Source: Planctomycetota bacterium (GTDB lineage: Bacteria; Planctomycetota; UBA1135; UBA2386). Taken from it: 45,437 nucleotides of DNA. How positions within the stretch are numbered: position 1 is the first letter of the stretch; every line of letters begins with the position of its first letter. Position numbers and translations under genes: made by a program. The notes under the pieces are model-generated. The model was given only the letters and a program-made list of their open reading frames with translations. It was not told where the DNA came from and made no database searches. Location: the NCBI GenBank assembly GCA_947455805.1, contig CANGSN010000002.1, positions 1-45,437 on the forward strand, in the 5' to 3' direction. Positions 1 through 7,446 of this stretch are shown here, one piece after another.

Positions 1-224
1 ACCAAGGCGAACGCCGCCGCCGAGCCGGGAGCCCGCTGCAGCAGGCGTTCGGCGACCGCATCGGCGCGTTCGCGTTCGACCGCGCGCAGCTGCTGTTCGC
101 TGCTGGCCGCACGCCACGACAGGAAGCCGAGCACGGCCGCGACCCCGCCGCAGGCGAGCAGCAGCAGGAGCGAGGCGCGCAGGGCGCGGTTGTGCGGGGT
201 GCTTTTGTGCGGCGGCGGGACGAT
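1..224 (-). CDS. Membrane-anchored protein, N-terminal part (truncated by window edge)
   Basis: The minus strand holds an open frame running off the window edge. It encodes a short basic, proline-rich start, one strong hydrophobic helix of about 20 residues (Leu/Ala/Gly-rich, ending Phe-Leu-Ser-Trp), and then a charged helical stretch rich in Glu, Arg and Ala. This is the usual layout of a membrane sensor such as a histidine kinase or chemoreceptor, but no catalytic domain is in view, so the function is unknown. An in-frame TAG lies just upstream and there is no ATG, GTG or TTG before the helix. The first codon after the promoter hexamer is ATC at 224, which may be the start. The frame is clear; the start and identity are not. 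Confidence 0.55.
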   Translation of the reverse strand, partial: MVPPPHKSTPHNRALRASLLLLLACGGVAAVLGFLSWRAASSEQQLRAVERERADAVAERLLQRAPGSAAAFAL

Positions 225-230
225 GCGCGG

Positions 231-261
231 AGGCTAGGCGCTGCCGCCGGCGAGCTGTCAA
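231..261 (-). promoter_or_regulatory. Promoter of the truncated membrane protein
   Basis: On the minus strand, a perfect TTGACA (256-261) is followed after 19 nt by TAGCCT (231-236). The candidate ATC start follows 6 nt later. The same TAGCCT plus 6 nt plus start codon arrangement is seen before the gene at 2359. The spacer is slightly long for a housekeeping sigma factor. Confidence 0.5.
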
Positions 262-356
262 GGAACGGTCAAGCGGGTCCCGCCAGGTGCTGGGCGGCTG
301 GAAGCCACGAGTCTCGCCATGAGGGCGATGGTTCCGACCGCAGGGAACGTGGGGAT

Positions 357-764
357 CTACGAAGGGAACCGAAGCCTGCGCAGGACCGCGCGAAGCTCAT
401 CACCGCGTCCTCGAAAGGCGGCGAGGGCCTGGTCGAGCGGCTTCGTCAGGGCCGAGAGTCGCTTCATGCTCACGCGGAAGCTGGCCACGGTCTGGTCGAA
501 GCGCACCGGTGGCAGGCCGGCGAGTCGCTGGGCTTCGTCGACCGTGAACGGCCAATCGCCCGCACCGGGTTCCTTGGCCATGAAGTCGAGGACCAGCCCA
601 CGACTCTCCCAGGGCGGCTGATCTCGTTCGTCGCTGACGACGACACGGAAGCTCGCGGACTCGGCTGCAACCCGCCGACCATGCAAGTCCGGGTCGGTCA
701 CCTGCAAGCCCAAGGCTTGCACGGCCGCGACGATGTCGCTCCTGGGATTGGAATCGAGACCCAT
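357..764 (-). CDS. Hypothetical protein, 135 aa
   Basis: The frame starts at ATG 764 and encodes a soluble protein of 135 residues with no signal peptide or membrane segment. The middle contains a beta-like stretch (SFRVVVSDERDQPPWESRG) followed by charged helices rich in Arg and Leu, ending RAVLRRLRFPS. I do not recognise the family. It stands alone between the truncated membrane gene (same strand) and the divergent TetR gene; its start is 150 bp from the TetR start, so the two may share a control region. Coding reality is supported by the GC-biased third positions and the protein-like composition, in contrast to the other frames here. Confidence 0.6.
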   Translation of the reverse strand: MGLDSNPRSDIVAAVQALGLQVTDPDLHGRRVAAESASFRVVVSDERDQPPWESRGLVLDFMAKEPGAGDWPFTVDEAQRLAGLPPVRFDQTVASFRVSMKRLSALTKPLDQALAAFRGRGDELRAVLRRLRFPS

Positions 765-898
765 CGTTCTGCTTCCGCGATGCAGGTGAGCGGTGTCGCG
801 CCTTGCCTCGCCTTCGTCAAGTGGAGTCACCGGCCGGAGTGCTCGATGCGTCCACTGCCCGCGCCCAGGTCGCCCCTTTCGTTCCGGACCGCACGGTC

Positions 899-904
899 TA
901 GTAT
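899..904 (+). promoter_or_regulatory. -10 element of the TetR gene
   Basis: TAGTAT lies 10 nt upstream of the ATG at 915. The overlapping TATCTG (902-907) would sit 7 nt upstream. Either leaves almost no leader, so the message is probably leaderless. No convincing -35 box is visible and there is no Shine-Dalgarno sequence. Confidence 0.4.
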
Positions 905-914
905 CTGCGCCATC

Positions 915-1496
915 ATGGCCCGGCCCAAGGAGTTCGACGTCGACGAAGCCCTGCAGAGCGCCCTCGAGGTGTTCTGGCGGAAGGGCTACGCGGCGACCTC
1001 GATGCAGGACCTGGTCGCCGGCATGGGGATCCAGAAGGCGAGCCTCTACGCGACGTTCGGCGACAAGCACCAGCTCTACCTGACGGCGCTGCGCCGCTAC
1101 CAGCAGCAGACCTTCGAGGAGCTGACCGCGCACCTCGCCGGGGCCACGTCGCCGCTGCGGGCGATCACCGAGTTCGTCGACGAGGTGTTCGAGCACACCG
1201 CCAAGGACGGCCGCCGCGGCTGTCTGTGCGTCAATGCCAACATCGAGCTGGCGCCGCACGACGGCGACGTCGCCGAGATGCTGCGCCAGCACCACGAACG
1301 CATGGAGTCGCTGCTGGCGGCGACGCTCGAACGGGCGCGCAGCCTCGGCGAGATCCCCCGCAAGGCCGACCCGCGCGCGCTGGCGACGTTCCTGCTCGGC
1401 ATCGTCGTCGCGATCAACGTGCTCGGCAAACAGCGCGCGAGCCGGCAGCAGTTGCAGGCGCTGCGCGACCAGGCGATCGCCGCGCTGTCGCGCTGA
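915..1496 (+). CDS. TetR/AcrR-family transcriptional regulator
   Basis: A 193-residue one-component repressor. The N-terminal helix-turn-helix domain (about residues 8-55) has the classic pattern: ALEVFWRKGYAATSMQDL, then GIQKASLYATFGDKHQLY with the recognition helix. The C-terminal part is the variable ligand-binding and dimerisation region; a Cys in the segment GRRGCLCVN could take part in electrophile sensing, as in NemR-type members, but that is inference. The open frame extends far upstream; ATG 915 was chosen because the conserved N-terminus MARPKEFD begins there and a promoter hexamer precedes it. The dehydrogenase gene follows 84 bp downstream on the same strand, with a candidate operator between them, so the regulator probably controls the dehydrogenase and perhaps itself. 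Confidence 0.9.
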   Translation: MARPKEFDVDEALQSALEVFWRKGYAATSMQDLVAGMGIQKASLYATFGDKHQLYLTALRRYQQQTFEELTAHLAGATSPLRAITEFVDEVFEHTAKDGRRGCLCVNANIELAPHDGDVAEMLRQHHERMESLLAATLERARSLGEIPRKADPRALATFLLGIVVAINVLGKQRASRQQLQALRDQAIAALSR

Positions 1497-1538
1497 CGCG
1501 CCCCGACCTCCCCACCTTCGCCTTCCTCTGTTCCATTA

Positions 1539-1554
1539 TTTACCGACCGTTCCA
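1539..1554 (+). promoter_or_regulatory. Candidate TetR operator before the dehydrogenase gene
   Basis: TTTACCGACCGTTCCA resembles the NemR-type operator TAGACCGACCGGTCTA (12 of 16 positions by eye, with an identical ACCGACCG core). It lies immediately upstream of the -10-like TAGCCT (1559-1564), where a bound repressor would block RNA polymerase. This supports regulation by the adjacent TetR protein but is a motif match only. Confidence 0.4.
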
Positions 1555-1580
1555 GAACTAGCCTCGTATCCCAGACACCC

Positions 1581-2336
1581 ATGAAGAACCTGCAAGACAA
1601 GATCGCTCTCGTCACCGGCGGCACCAGCGGCATCGGCCGCGCCACCGCCATCGCCTACGCCCGCGCCGGGGCCAAGGTCGTCGTCAGCGGCCGCCGCGAA
1701 CAGGAAGGCAAGGAGACTGTCGCCCTGATCGAGAAGGCCGGCGGCACCGGCCTGTTCGTGCGCGCCGACGTCGCCAAGGAGGCCGACGTGAAGAACCTGG
1801 TCGAGGCGACGCTGCGCGCCTACGGCCGCCTCGACATCGCCTTCAACAACGCTGGTGTCGAGAGCTCGGTGATGAAGCCGACGCACGAACAGGACGACGC
1901 CGACTTCGACCGCGTGTTCACGATCAACGTGAAGGGCGTGTACCTCAGCCTGAAGCACGAGATCCCGGCGATGCTGAAGACGGGCGGCGGCTCGATCGTC
2001 AACACCAGCTCGATCGCCGGCCTGATCGGCATGCCCGGCGCCGGCCCCTACGTCGCCAGCAAGCACGCGGTGATCGGCCTGACCAAGAACGCGGCGCTCG
2101 AGTACGCGAAGCTCGGCATCCGCGTCAACGCGGTGGCGCCGGCGGCGATCGAGACGCCGATGTTCGACCGCTTCACCGAGATGGTGCCGCGCGACTTCCT
2201 GGCGTCGCTGCACCCGATCGGCCGCGTCGGCAAGCCGGAGGAGATCGCCGACGCGGTGCTGTGGCTGAGCTCGCCGCAGGCGTCGTTCGTCACCGGCCAG
2301 ACGATCACCGTCGACGGCGGCTTCACCGCGCAGTGA
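1581..2336 (+). CDS. Short-chain dehydrogenase/reductase (SDR)
   Basis: A 251-residue classical SDR, a cytosolic NAD(P)-dependent oxidoreductase of the glucose-1-dehydrogenase-like type. Visible motifs are the Rossmann glycine motif TGGTSGIG (12-19), NNAG (89-92), the catalytic Ser in NTSS (about 144), YVASK with Tyr157 and Lys161, and the C-terminal VDGG. Arg38-Arg39 after the second strand suggests NADP preference. Length is normal for the family and the substrate cannot be read from sequence. It sits directly after a TetR gene with a candidate operator between them, a common arrangement for inducible detoxifying or redox enzymes. No Shine-Dalgarno sequence is seen; TATCCC lies 8 nt before the ATG. 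Confidence 0.93.
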   Translation: MKNLQDKIALVTGGTSGIGRATAIAYARAGAKVVVSGRREQEGKETVALIEKAGGTGLFVRADVAKEADVKNLVEATLRAYGRLDIAFNNAGVESSVMKPTHEQDDADFDRVFTINVKGVYLSLKHEIPAMLKTGGGSIVNTSSIAGLIGMPGAGPYVASKHAVIGLTKNAALEYAKLGIRVNAVAPAAIETPMFDRFTEMVPRDFLASLHPIGRVGKPEEIADAVLWLSSPQASFVTGQTITVDGGFTAQ

Positions 2337-2346
2337 GTTCGGCGAG

Positions 2347-2352
2347 TAGCCT
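2347..2352 (+). promoter_or_regulatory. -10 element of the GGCT-like gene
   Basis: TAGCCT is followed by exactly 6 nt and then ATG 2359, leaving no room for a ribosome-binding site. The element starts only 10 nt after the stop codon of the dehydrogenase gene, so this gene may have its own leaderless promoter as well as read-through. Confidence 0.45.
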
Positions 2353-2358
2353 GCGCGC

Positions 2359-2799
2359 ATGCCGTTCGACGTGCTGCAGCTGGTGCTCGAGGTGACCGCG
2401 GCCCGGCGCGCTGGCCGCCGCGACGCCAGCGCCGCCGAGCACGAACTCGAACGGCGCTTCGCCAGCAGCGCATGGCTGGCGAGCTACGGCTCGCTGGCCC
2501 CCGACGGCAGGAACCACGGCGAACTCGCCCGCTGCCCCGGCACGTGGTGGCAGGGCACCGTCACCGGCTATCGCGCCGAACGGCAGTGGCCGGTGTTCAC
2601 GTTCGTCGAGCGCGGCCCGCACGTGCCGGTGTGGCTGCTGCACAGCCGCGAACTGCCGGGGCAGTGGCCGGCGCTCGACGCGTTCGAAGGCGACGAGTAC
2701 CGCCGCATCCTGGTGCCGGTGTGGCAAGGCGACCAGCTGTTCGCGGTCGCCAACCTCTACGAGGCGGTGATCCCGGTCACCGCCGCCGAGGCGCGCTAG
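2359..2799 (+). CDS. Gamma-glutamylcyclotransferase-like (AIG2/GGCT) protein
   Basis: A 146-residue protein. After an N-terminal helical segment of about 38 residues comes a GGCT-like fold: the substrate-loop motif YGSL at 43-46, the sequence GTWWQGTVTGY, and LDAFEGDEYRR, in which Glu110 matches the family's catalytic acid. Members cleave gamma-glutamyl amino acids or amines to 5-oxoproline, in the cytosol; the exact substrate is not predictable. The N-terminal extension is unusual and may be an added helical region. The last codons overlap tail to tail with the minus-strand gene that follows: both stop codons share CTAG at 2796-2799. Confidence 0.75.
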   Translation: MPFDVLQLVLEVTAARRAGRRDASAAEHELERRFASSAWLASYGSLAPDGRNHGELARCPGTWWQGTVTGYRAERQWPVFTFVERGPHVPVWLLHSRELPGQWPALDAFEGDEYRRILVPVWQGDQLFAVANLYEAVIPVTAAEAR

Positions 2800-3578
2800 A
2801 AGCGCAGACCGCCGCCGATCATGAAGCCGGAGACGGTCAGGTCGGTGTCGATCGTGTCGCCGTCGATCTCGCCGTCGACCTGCAGGTTCAGCGAGCGGTA
2901 GCCGGCGAACAGCGACAGCATCGCCGTCGGGTGCACCTGCAGCAGCGCCTCGATGTCGAGCAGCTTGCCGTCGACGTCGTCGATGCCGTACTCCATGTAG
3001 CCGAGCTCGAGCAGCGCGCTGACGATGCCGAGGTCGACCTCGCCGCGCAGGAAGCCGAGCGGCACCGGCGCCTGCAGCTGCACGTTCTCGGTCTGGATGC
3101 CGAGGCCGTCGCGCACGGTCAGGTCGATGTCGAACCAGTCGACCGCGATGCCGGGCGAGATCGCGACCGGGCCGAGCGAGATCTGGAAGGCGTAGGCGCC
3201 CTTCACGTTGGTGAAGTCGAGCTCCGAAGAGACCGGCACGCCGCCGGGGATCGAGATGCCGCCGATGCTGGTGCCGATGTCGCCGAAGTCGGCCTGCAGC
3301 ACGCCGTTCCCCGACTCGGAGAACTGGAACGCCGAGACGCTGAGCACCGGCACGCCGGTGTCGAGCGCCGCACGCACGTAGGGCGCACCGCGGTCGTCAC
3401 CGAGGCCGATCGCACTCTCGACGTCCTGGCGCACGGCGACCGAGTTGGTGCCGTTCACGTAGCCGATGTCGCCGCTGACGGCCATCTGTGCGTAGCCGAC
3501 GTTGCCCGACAGCGCGAGCTGGTAGCACGACGGCAGGATGCTGGTCGCCAGCAGTGCCGCGAAGAGAGGAAGTCGCAT
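2796..3578 (-). CDS. Predicted outer-membrane or lipid-anchored envelope protein
   Basis: 260 residues. The N-terminus is a short export signal (MRLPLFAALLATSILPSC), with a possible lipobox ending at Cys18. The rest alternates hydrophobic and polar residues in beta-like strands with many Gly and Asp turns, and ends in GGGLRF; a terminal aromatic residue is typical of outer-membrane beta-barrels. It could be a small barrel or a lipid-anchored beta protein; I do not recognise a named family. Start ATG 3578 was preferred because the signal begins there. A GTG at 3590 would overlap the stop of the preceding gene as GTGA and is a good alternative. It is the last gene of a minus-strand pair. Confidence 0.65.
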   Translation of the reverse strand: MRLPLFAALLATSILPSCYQLALSGNVGYAQMAVSGDIGYVNGTNSVAVRQDVESAIGLGDDRGAPYVRAALDTGVPVLSVSAFQFSESGNGVLQADFGDIGTSIGGISIPGGVPVSSELDFTNVKGAYAFQISLGPVAISPGIAVDWFDIDLTVRDGLGIQTENVQLQAPVPLGFLRGEVDLGIVSALLELGYMEYGIDDVDGKLLDIEALLQVHPTAMLSLFAGYRSLNLQVDGEIDGDTIDTDLTVSGFMIGGGLRF

Positions 3579-3586
3579 GGAGTGGC

Positions 3587-4411
3587 TCACGGGACGTAGG
3601 TCAGTTCGCGTTGGGCGATGTCGAACAGGAAGCGCCCGGTGACGCCGGTGACGGTGATCGCCGCCACCGCAGTGCCATCGAAGGTCACGCTGGCGGAGAC
3701 GGTCGCCAGGGGTCCGGCGAGCGTGAAGTCGATCGTGCCGACCGGGTAGCTCTGCAGCGGCGCGTCGTCGAGGGCGAGGCTCGCCGTCGAGAACGTGATC
3801 GCGCACACCGGCGGACCGCTGTCGGTGATCGTGCTCGACGCCGCCGGCGGCGGGCCACCCGCGGGCGTGCTGGAGGTCGTGCGGACCTCGAGCAGGCGAT
3901 CCTGCGAGCCGCTGCGGCCAAGGATGCCGGTGACGTTGCCACTGCCGGCGATGCCGCCGCCACTCAGGGTCCAGGAGCCGACCAGGAAGCTGTCGCCGCT
4001 CGGGAAGCTGGTGCGAAGTTCGTCGGCCGCGATGTCGACGAGGTCGTTCAGATCGCCCCCGTTCGAGAACCCCGACAAGGCGAGGTTCTGGACCACGCCG
4101 GTCGGGCTGTAGAAGCGGATCGTCATCGCCAGCGTGGTGCCGCCGAGCGAGTAGCTCAACGTCACCGAGCCGTCGCCCTGTTCGGCGACCGAGCCGAGGC
4201 CGCTCGGGTTCGGGATCGACGAGCCGCTGGCGAGGCGCCAGGCGTCGACGACGTCCAGCAGTTGCTCCACCTTGTCGTAGAGGTTCGGGAAGCAGTCGCT
4301 CAGCGTCTCGAAGCGCGCCTGCTGCTGAGGATCGGTGGTCGACGTGACCTTGCTGTCGCAGCCGGTCAGCAGCGTGGCGGCCAACAGGCCGGCGAAGAGG
4401 GCTTTCTGCAT
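3587..4411 (-). CDS. Predicted lipoprotein, 274 aa
   Basis: The N-terminus MQKALFAGLLAATLLTGC is a typical lipoprotein signal with lipobox LLTGC, so the mature protein starts at Cys18 and is lipid-anchored on the periplasmic side. The remainder is rich in Thr, Ser, Gly and short beta strands (repeated patterns such as GGTTLAMTIRF and TVSASVTFDGTAVAAITV), suggesting beta-sandwich or propeller-like structure. No family is recognised. GAGG lies 7 nt before the ATG. It is co-oriented with and 8 bp from the following envelope protein, so the two are probably co-transcribed and may act together at the cell envelope. Confidence 0.7.
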   Translation of the reverse strand: MQKALFAGLLAATLLTGCDSKVTSTTDPQQQARFETLSDCFPNLYDKVEQLLDVVDAWRLASGSSIPNPSGLGSVAEQGDGSVTLSYSLGGTTLAMTIRFYSPTGVVQNLALSGFSNGGDLNDLVDIAADELRTSFPSGDSFLVGSWTLSGGGIAGSGNVTGILGRSGSQDRLLEVRTTSSTPAGGPPPAASSTITDSGPPVCAITFSTASLALDDAPLQSYPVGTIDFTLAGPLATVSASVTFDGTAVAAITVTGVTGRFLFDIAQRELTYVP

Positions 4412-4574
4412 GGGGGGTCCTCGGAGGGAAAAGGGGAGCGAGAGCTCCGCCGGGTATCGACAGGAAGCGGAAGCCGCCTCAACCGCCGAACAACCTTTTC
4501 ACCCCATGCCACCGTCGGTTCCGCACCGACGACCACGAATCCGCGCCCCCTCGCGGCGCGCGCCGCCGCGGCCT

Positions 4575-4608
4575 CAGAGGCTGAGAGAGAATCCTCTCGA
4601 AGCCTCTG
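4575..4608. repeat. Imperfect inverted repeat
   Basis: CAGAGGCT pairs with AGCCTCTG, and the inner GAGAG with CTCTC, giving a 13-bp interrupted stem in the 263-bp gap between the thioredoxin gene and the lipoprotein gene. It shares its GAGAG-rich composition with the hairpin at 4641-4678. It could be an attenuator or processing site. Confidence 0.5.
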
Positions 4609-4640
4609 CGCGGCTGCGAATGCAGCCGCCAAACATGCTT

Positions 4641-4678
4641 CTGAGAGCCCGTAGCATGATTTTCTCTCGGGCTCTCAG
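4641..4678 (-). terminator. Perfect 11-bp hairpin overlapping the thioredoxin-gene stop codon
   Basis: CTGAGAGCCCG (4641-4651) and CGGGCTCTCAG (4668-4678) are perfect inverted repeats around a 16-nt loop. On the minus strand the first arm includes the stop codon of the TlpA-like gene. There is only a weak T-rich stretch after it, so it may be a terminator or an mRNA-stabilising hairpin. Confidence 0.5.
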
Positions 4679-5970
4679 CCGCCAGCCGGCGCGAGCTTCA
4701 GCGGCTTCACCGCCTTCTTCGAATCCTTGCGCTCGCGGTCCATCTCGTCGCGCTTCTGCTGGTCCGCCGCGGCCTTCTGCAGCGTCGCGTCGTCGATCTT
4801 CACGCCGGCCTTGTGCAAGGCGCCCTCGAGCAGCACCTCACCCTTCATGTAGCCGATCACCTGCGCCGCGATCTTGCCGTCCTTGCCGATCACGAACTGG
4901 TGCGGGATGCCGCCGACGCCGTAGAGCGAACGCGAAGCGCGGTCCTCGCCGCGCGCCTTGGCGTCGTGCGCGAAGATCACGTCCGGATACTTCGCCGCGT
5001 TCTCGGCGACGAACTCCTCGAACTCCTCGCGGCCGTCGTTGGTGCACGAGGCGATCACGACGACGCCCTTGTCCTTCCACTGCTTCGCCACTTCCTGCAG
5101 GTGCGGCAGCGCCGCCTTGCACGGACCGCACCACGTCGCCCAGAAGTCGAGCACGACGACCTTGCCGGCGTGGTCGGCGAGCTTCACTTCCTTGCCGGCC
5201 GCGTCCTTCATGACGAAATCGGGGGCTGTGGCACCGTCGGCGATCGCCGTCACCGGCTTCTCGACCGGGCGCGGGGCCTTCTTCGCCCAGAACTCGGCGG
5301 GCGGCACCTGCGGCGGCATGTGCGCGGCCTCGAGCTTCACCCCGCCCTTCAGCAGCAGGTTGGCAAGGCCGTCGAAGCGGCGGTCGCCGTCGCCGACGAG
5401 GCGGAAGCTGCCGACCACGCGCTGCTCGCCGTCGACCACGAACAGGGCCGGCAGCGGCGGCGTCATGCCGCCGCCGAACATCGAGCCGAGCAACGTCGTC
5501 TTGTGGTGCGCCATGCGCGCGTCCTGGTCGGTCGGTTCGCCGTCGAACGGCGCCACCGGGTCGCAGACGACGGTCACCGGCGCCTTCGCCGCACCTTCCT
5601 TCGCCCACGCAGCCCATGCGTCGGGCTTGGCCCAGTTGACGATGGCGACGGTGTCGACGCCGTAGCCGTGGAAGCGCGTGTGCACCTCACCGAGTTCGGC
5701 CAGCAAGCCCGGCGCGTTCGTGCGGCCGTCGAGCGGCACCATGGCGACGACGAGCGTCTTGCCCTTGTGCTGCGACAGCAGCCACGGCGAGCCGTCGGCG
5801 CGCACGGCCTTCACCTCGGGCAGCGCGTCGCCGCAGTGGTAGCGGAGCAGCGCCGGCCAGAAGCTCGGCGGCTGCTTCGCCGGCTTCGGCGCGGCGGCGG
5901 GTTCTTGGGCCAGGGCCAGCGGGGCGCAGAGCACCACCGTGGAGAGGAGACGCAGGGTCGTGGCGATCAT
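4675..5970 (-). CDS. Secreted two-domain thioredoxin-like protein (TlpA/ResA type)
   Basis: 431 residues with an N-terminal signal peptide ending near LALAQ. Two thioredoxin-fold regions follow. The first (about 50-210) resembles a peroxiredoxin/AhpC-like fold but has no CxxC. The second (about 245-375) is a TlpA-type domain with DFWATWCGPC (Cys281 and Cys284) and the cis-proline segment GGIPHQFV (Pro356). The C-terminus is a Lys/Asp/Gln-rich charged tail. Such proteins reduce disulfides in the periplasm, for example in cytochrome c maturation. The first domain may be a degenerate partner or substrate-binding copy. Start ATG 5970 was chosen for the signal peptide. It lies 58 bp downstream of the secreted-protein gene on the same strand. 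Confidence 0.88.
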   Translation of the reverse strand: MIATTLRLLSTVVLCAPLALAQEPAAAPKPAKQPPSFWPALLRYHCGDALPEVKAVRADGSPWLLSQHKGKTLVVAMVPLDGRTNAPGLLAELGEVHTRFHGYGVDTVAIVNWAKPDAWAAWAKEGAAKAPVTVVCDPVAPFDGEPTDQDARMAHHKTTLLGSMFGGGMTPPLPALFVVDGEQRVVGSFRLVGDGDRRFDGLANLLLKGGVKLEAAHMPPQVPPAEFWAKKAPRPVEKPVTAIADGATAPDFVMKDAAGKEVKLADHAGKVVVLDFWATWCGPCKAALPHLQEVAKQWKDKGVVVIASCTNDGREEFEEFVAENAAKYPDVIFAHDAKARGEDRASRSLYGVGGIPHQFVIGKDGKIAAQVIGYMKGEVLLEGALHKAGVKIDDATLQKAAADQQKRDEMDRERKDSKKAVKPLKLAPAGG

Positions 5971-6028
5971 TCGGGAAGGAGGCGGTGCGAAGTCGACGGG
6001 GCCGGGAGCGAACGCGAGCGGTCGCGGA

Positions 6029-6997
6029 TCAGAACAGCGTGATGCGCAGGCCGTTCGAGAAGACGAACGGCAACGGGTCGGTGCTCCCGACGTCGAGCGC
6101 AGCGAACTGCGCGCCGACGACGACACCGATCATCGAGGGACCACCCGGCAGCGGCAGCGCCACCCACGCGTGGCCGCTGGCGCCGGCGGCGTGCGACGCC
6201 TGCTGGTTGCCGCTGCCGATGGCGACACCGACCAGCACCACGGGATCGACGTTCAGCTGGCAGCCGCTCGGCGCACCGGGCAGCGGGATGCCGACCCACG
6301 ATGGATCGACGCCGAACGCGACGAGCCCGAGGCCGCCGGGCGGCAAGCCGGTCGCTTCGAACCGGAAGTTCGCGTTGCCGATCGTCGGCGCGTGGTTGGT
6401 GAACACCGCCGGGAAGCTCGGCGTCGTGCTCGCGCAACCGAAGCCGATCGTGGTCACGCCCTGGCCGTCGAGCTGCGAGCAGTAGCCGCGCCACTTCAGC
6501 GGCTGCTGGGCCGCCTGCAGCACCCAGTTGCCGCCGACGAAGCGGGCGAACGCCGTGGTCGTGCCGCCGGGCTCGTACGGCAGGCGGTTCGAACCGCCTT
6601 CGCGCCAGACCAGCCAGTAGTTCGTGGCGCCCGTGAGCTGCACCAGCTGGTCGAAGTTGGCGCCGTGCCAGCCGAGCGACAGCGTCGCCTGCGTCTGCCA
6701 CGTGCCGCCACCGAGTCGCGCGTTCGGCAGGCCGTTCGCGCCTTCGTCCCAGATCTCGAGCGTCTGGTAGCCGGAGGACGACGCGAACGAGTTCGAGGTG
6801 AAGATCTCGGCCGCCATCAGCAGCTGGGACGACGCCGGCGTGACGCGGTAGGCGAAGGTGCTCGGACCGGCGAAGCTGGTCGCCGTGATGGCGGTGCCGA
6901 CGAGCGAGGTCGTGTCGTTGAGGGAGATGCAGGGAGTCTGCGCCGCGACGAACGTGGACGAGACGAACAACGCGCTGGCGAGCGAGCGAAGGAGCAT
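6029..6997 (-). CDS. Secreted protein with planctomycete-type C-terminal module
   Basis: 322 residues with a clear signal peptide (MLLRSLASALFVSSTFVAAQ). The N-terminal half is a beta-rich domain with several Trp residues and pattern GYQTLEIWDEGANGLP, resembling lectin or choice-of-anchor domains. From about residue 190 it carries the C-terminal module shared with four other proteins in this window: GFGCAST, a Pro-rich strand, SGCQLNVDP, then LPLPGGPSMIGVVVGAQFAALD and FSNGLRITL. The module probably serves surface retention or sorting, but its role is not established. Start ATG 6997 was chosen for the signal peptide. GGTAGCGT lies 43 nt upstream. The thioredoxin-like gene follows downstream. 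Confidence 0.8.
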   Translation of the reverse strand: MLLRSLASALFVSSTFVAAQTPCISLNDTTSLVGTAITATSFAGPSTFAYRVTPASSQLLMAAEIFTSNSFASSSGYQTLEIWDEGANGLPNARLGGGTWQTQATLSLGWHGANFDQLVQLTGATNYWLVWREGGSNRLPYEPGGTTTAFARFVGGNWVLQAAQQPLKWRGYCSQLDGQGVTTIGFGCASTTPSFPAVFTNHAPTIGNANFRFEATGLPPGGLGLVAFGVDPSWVGIPLPGAPSGCQLNVDPVVLVGVAIGSGNQQASHAAGASGHAWVALPLPGGPSMIGVVVGAQFAALDVGSTDPLPFVFSNGLRITLF

Positions 6998-7040
6998 GGG
7001 GCCTCGAGGAGCGGGGATGGGACGGCCGACGAAGGGCCGC

Positions 7041-7048
7041 ACGCTACC
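7041..7048 (-). promoter_or_regulatory. GGTAGCGT motif upstream of a secreted-protein gene
   Basis: On the minus strand GGTAGCGT precedes the ATG at 6997 by 43 nt. The same or a near-identical octamer occurs upstream of the secreted-protein genes at 13409, 24918 and 32461. TAGCGT fits a -10 hexamer (TAnnnT). Confidence 0.4.
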
Positions 7049-7189
7049 CGGAGCTGCGACGACCGCGATTCCCGAGGCGTCAGGGATCTGTCCCGGCGCG
7101 GGGCGCGCGCCGTTCCGGCCGCCGCGGGAACGCTTGCGCCAGGCGAAGTGCAGGTTCGGCAGCGTCTCGGGAACGTCCAGCGCCTGCAC

Positions 7190-7427
7190 CCTACCTCCCC
7201 GTTCTCCACGCCCCGGCGACCGAACCGATCACCGGCCTGCGCGGCTCGACGCTGCGCGGCCTGACGCGCAGCATCACGCGCCACGCCATCGCCGACTTGA
7301 ACGGCGGCGAACTCGGCGCCGAAGCGGGCACCACGTCGCCGCCCGCCGCATGGTCGCGGCCCGCTACCGCTACGAGGGCACGGTGTCGCTCGGCCAGTCG
7401 ATGAAGATCGCGGCGGGGCAGCCCTGA
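7190..7427 (+). pseudogene. Remnant of an unidentified gene, apparent frameshift
   Basis: Two protein-like stretches lie in neighbouring plus-strand frames. The first reads LPVLHAPATEPITGLRGSTL and continues through LTRSITRHAIADLNGGELGAE to about 7325. The second runs from about 7326 to the TGA at 7425-7427 and includes RRMVAARYRYEGTVSLGQ. They look like the C-terminal part of one protein separated by a single frame change near 7325-7345. No start codon or N-terminal part was found. The family is not recognised. The rest of the 6998-7446 gap holds only the upstream region of the minus-strand secreted-protein gene. Confidence 0.35.
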
Positions 7428-7446
7428 TCCGATGGGCTCGGATCGA

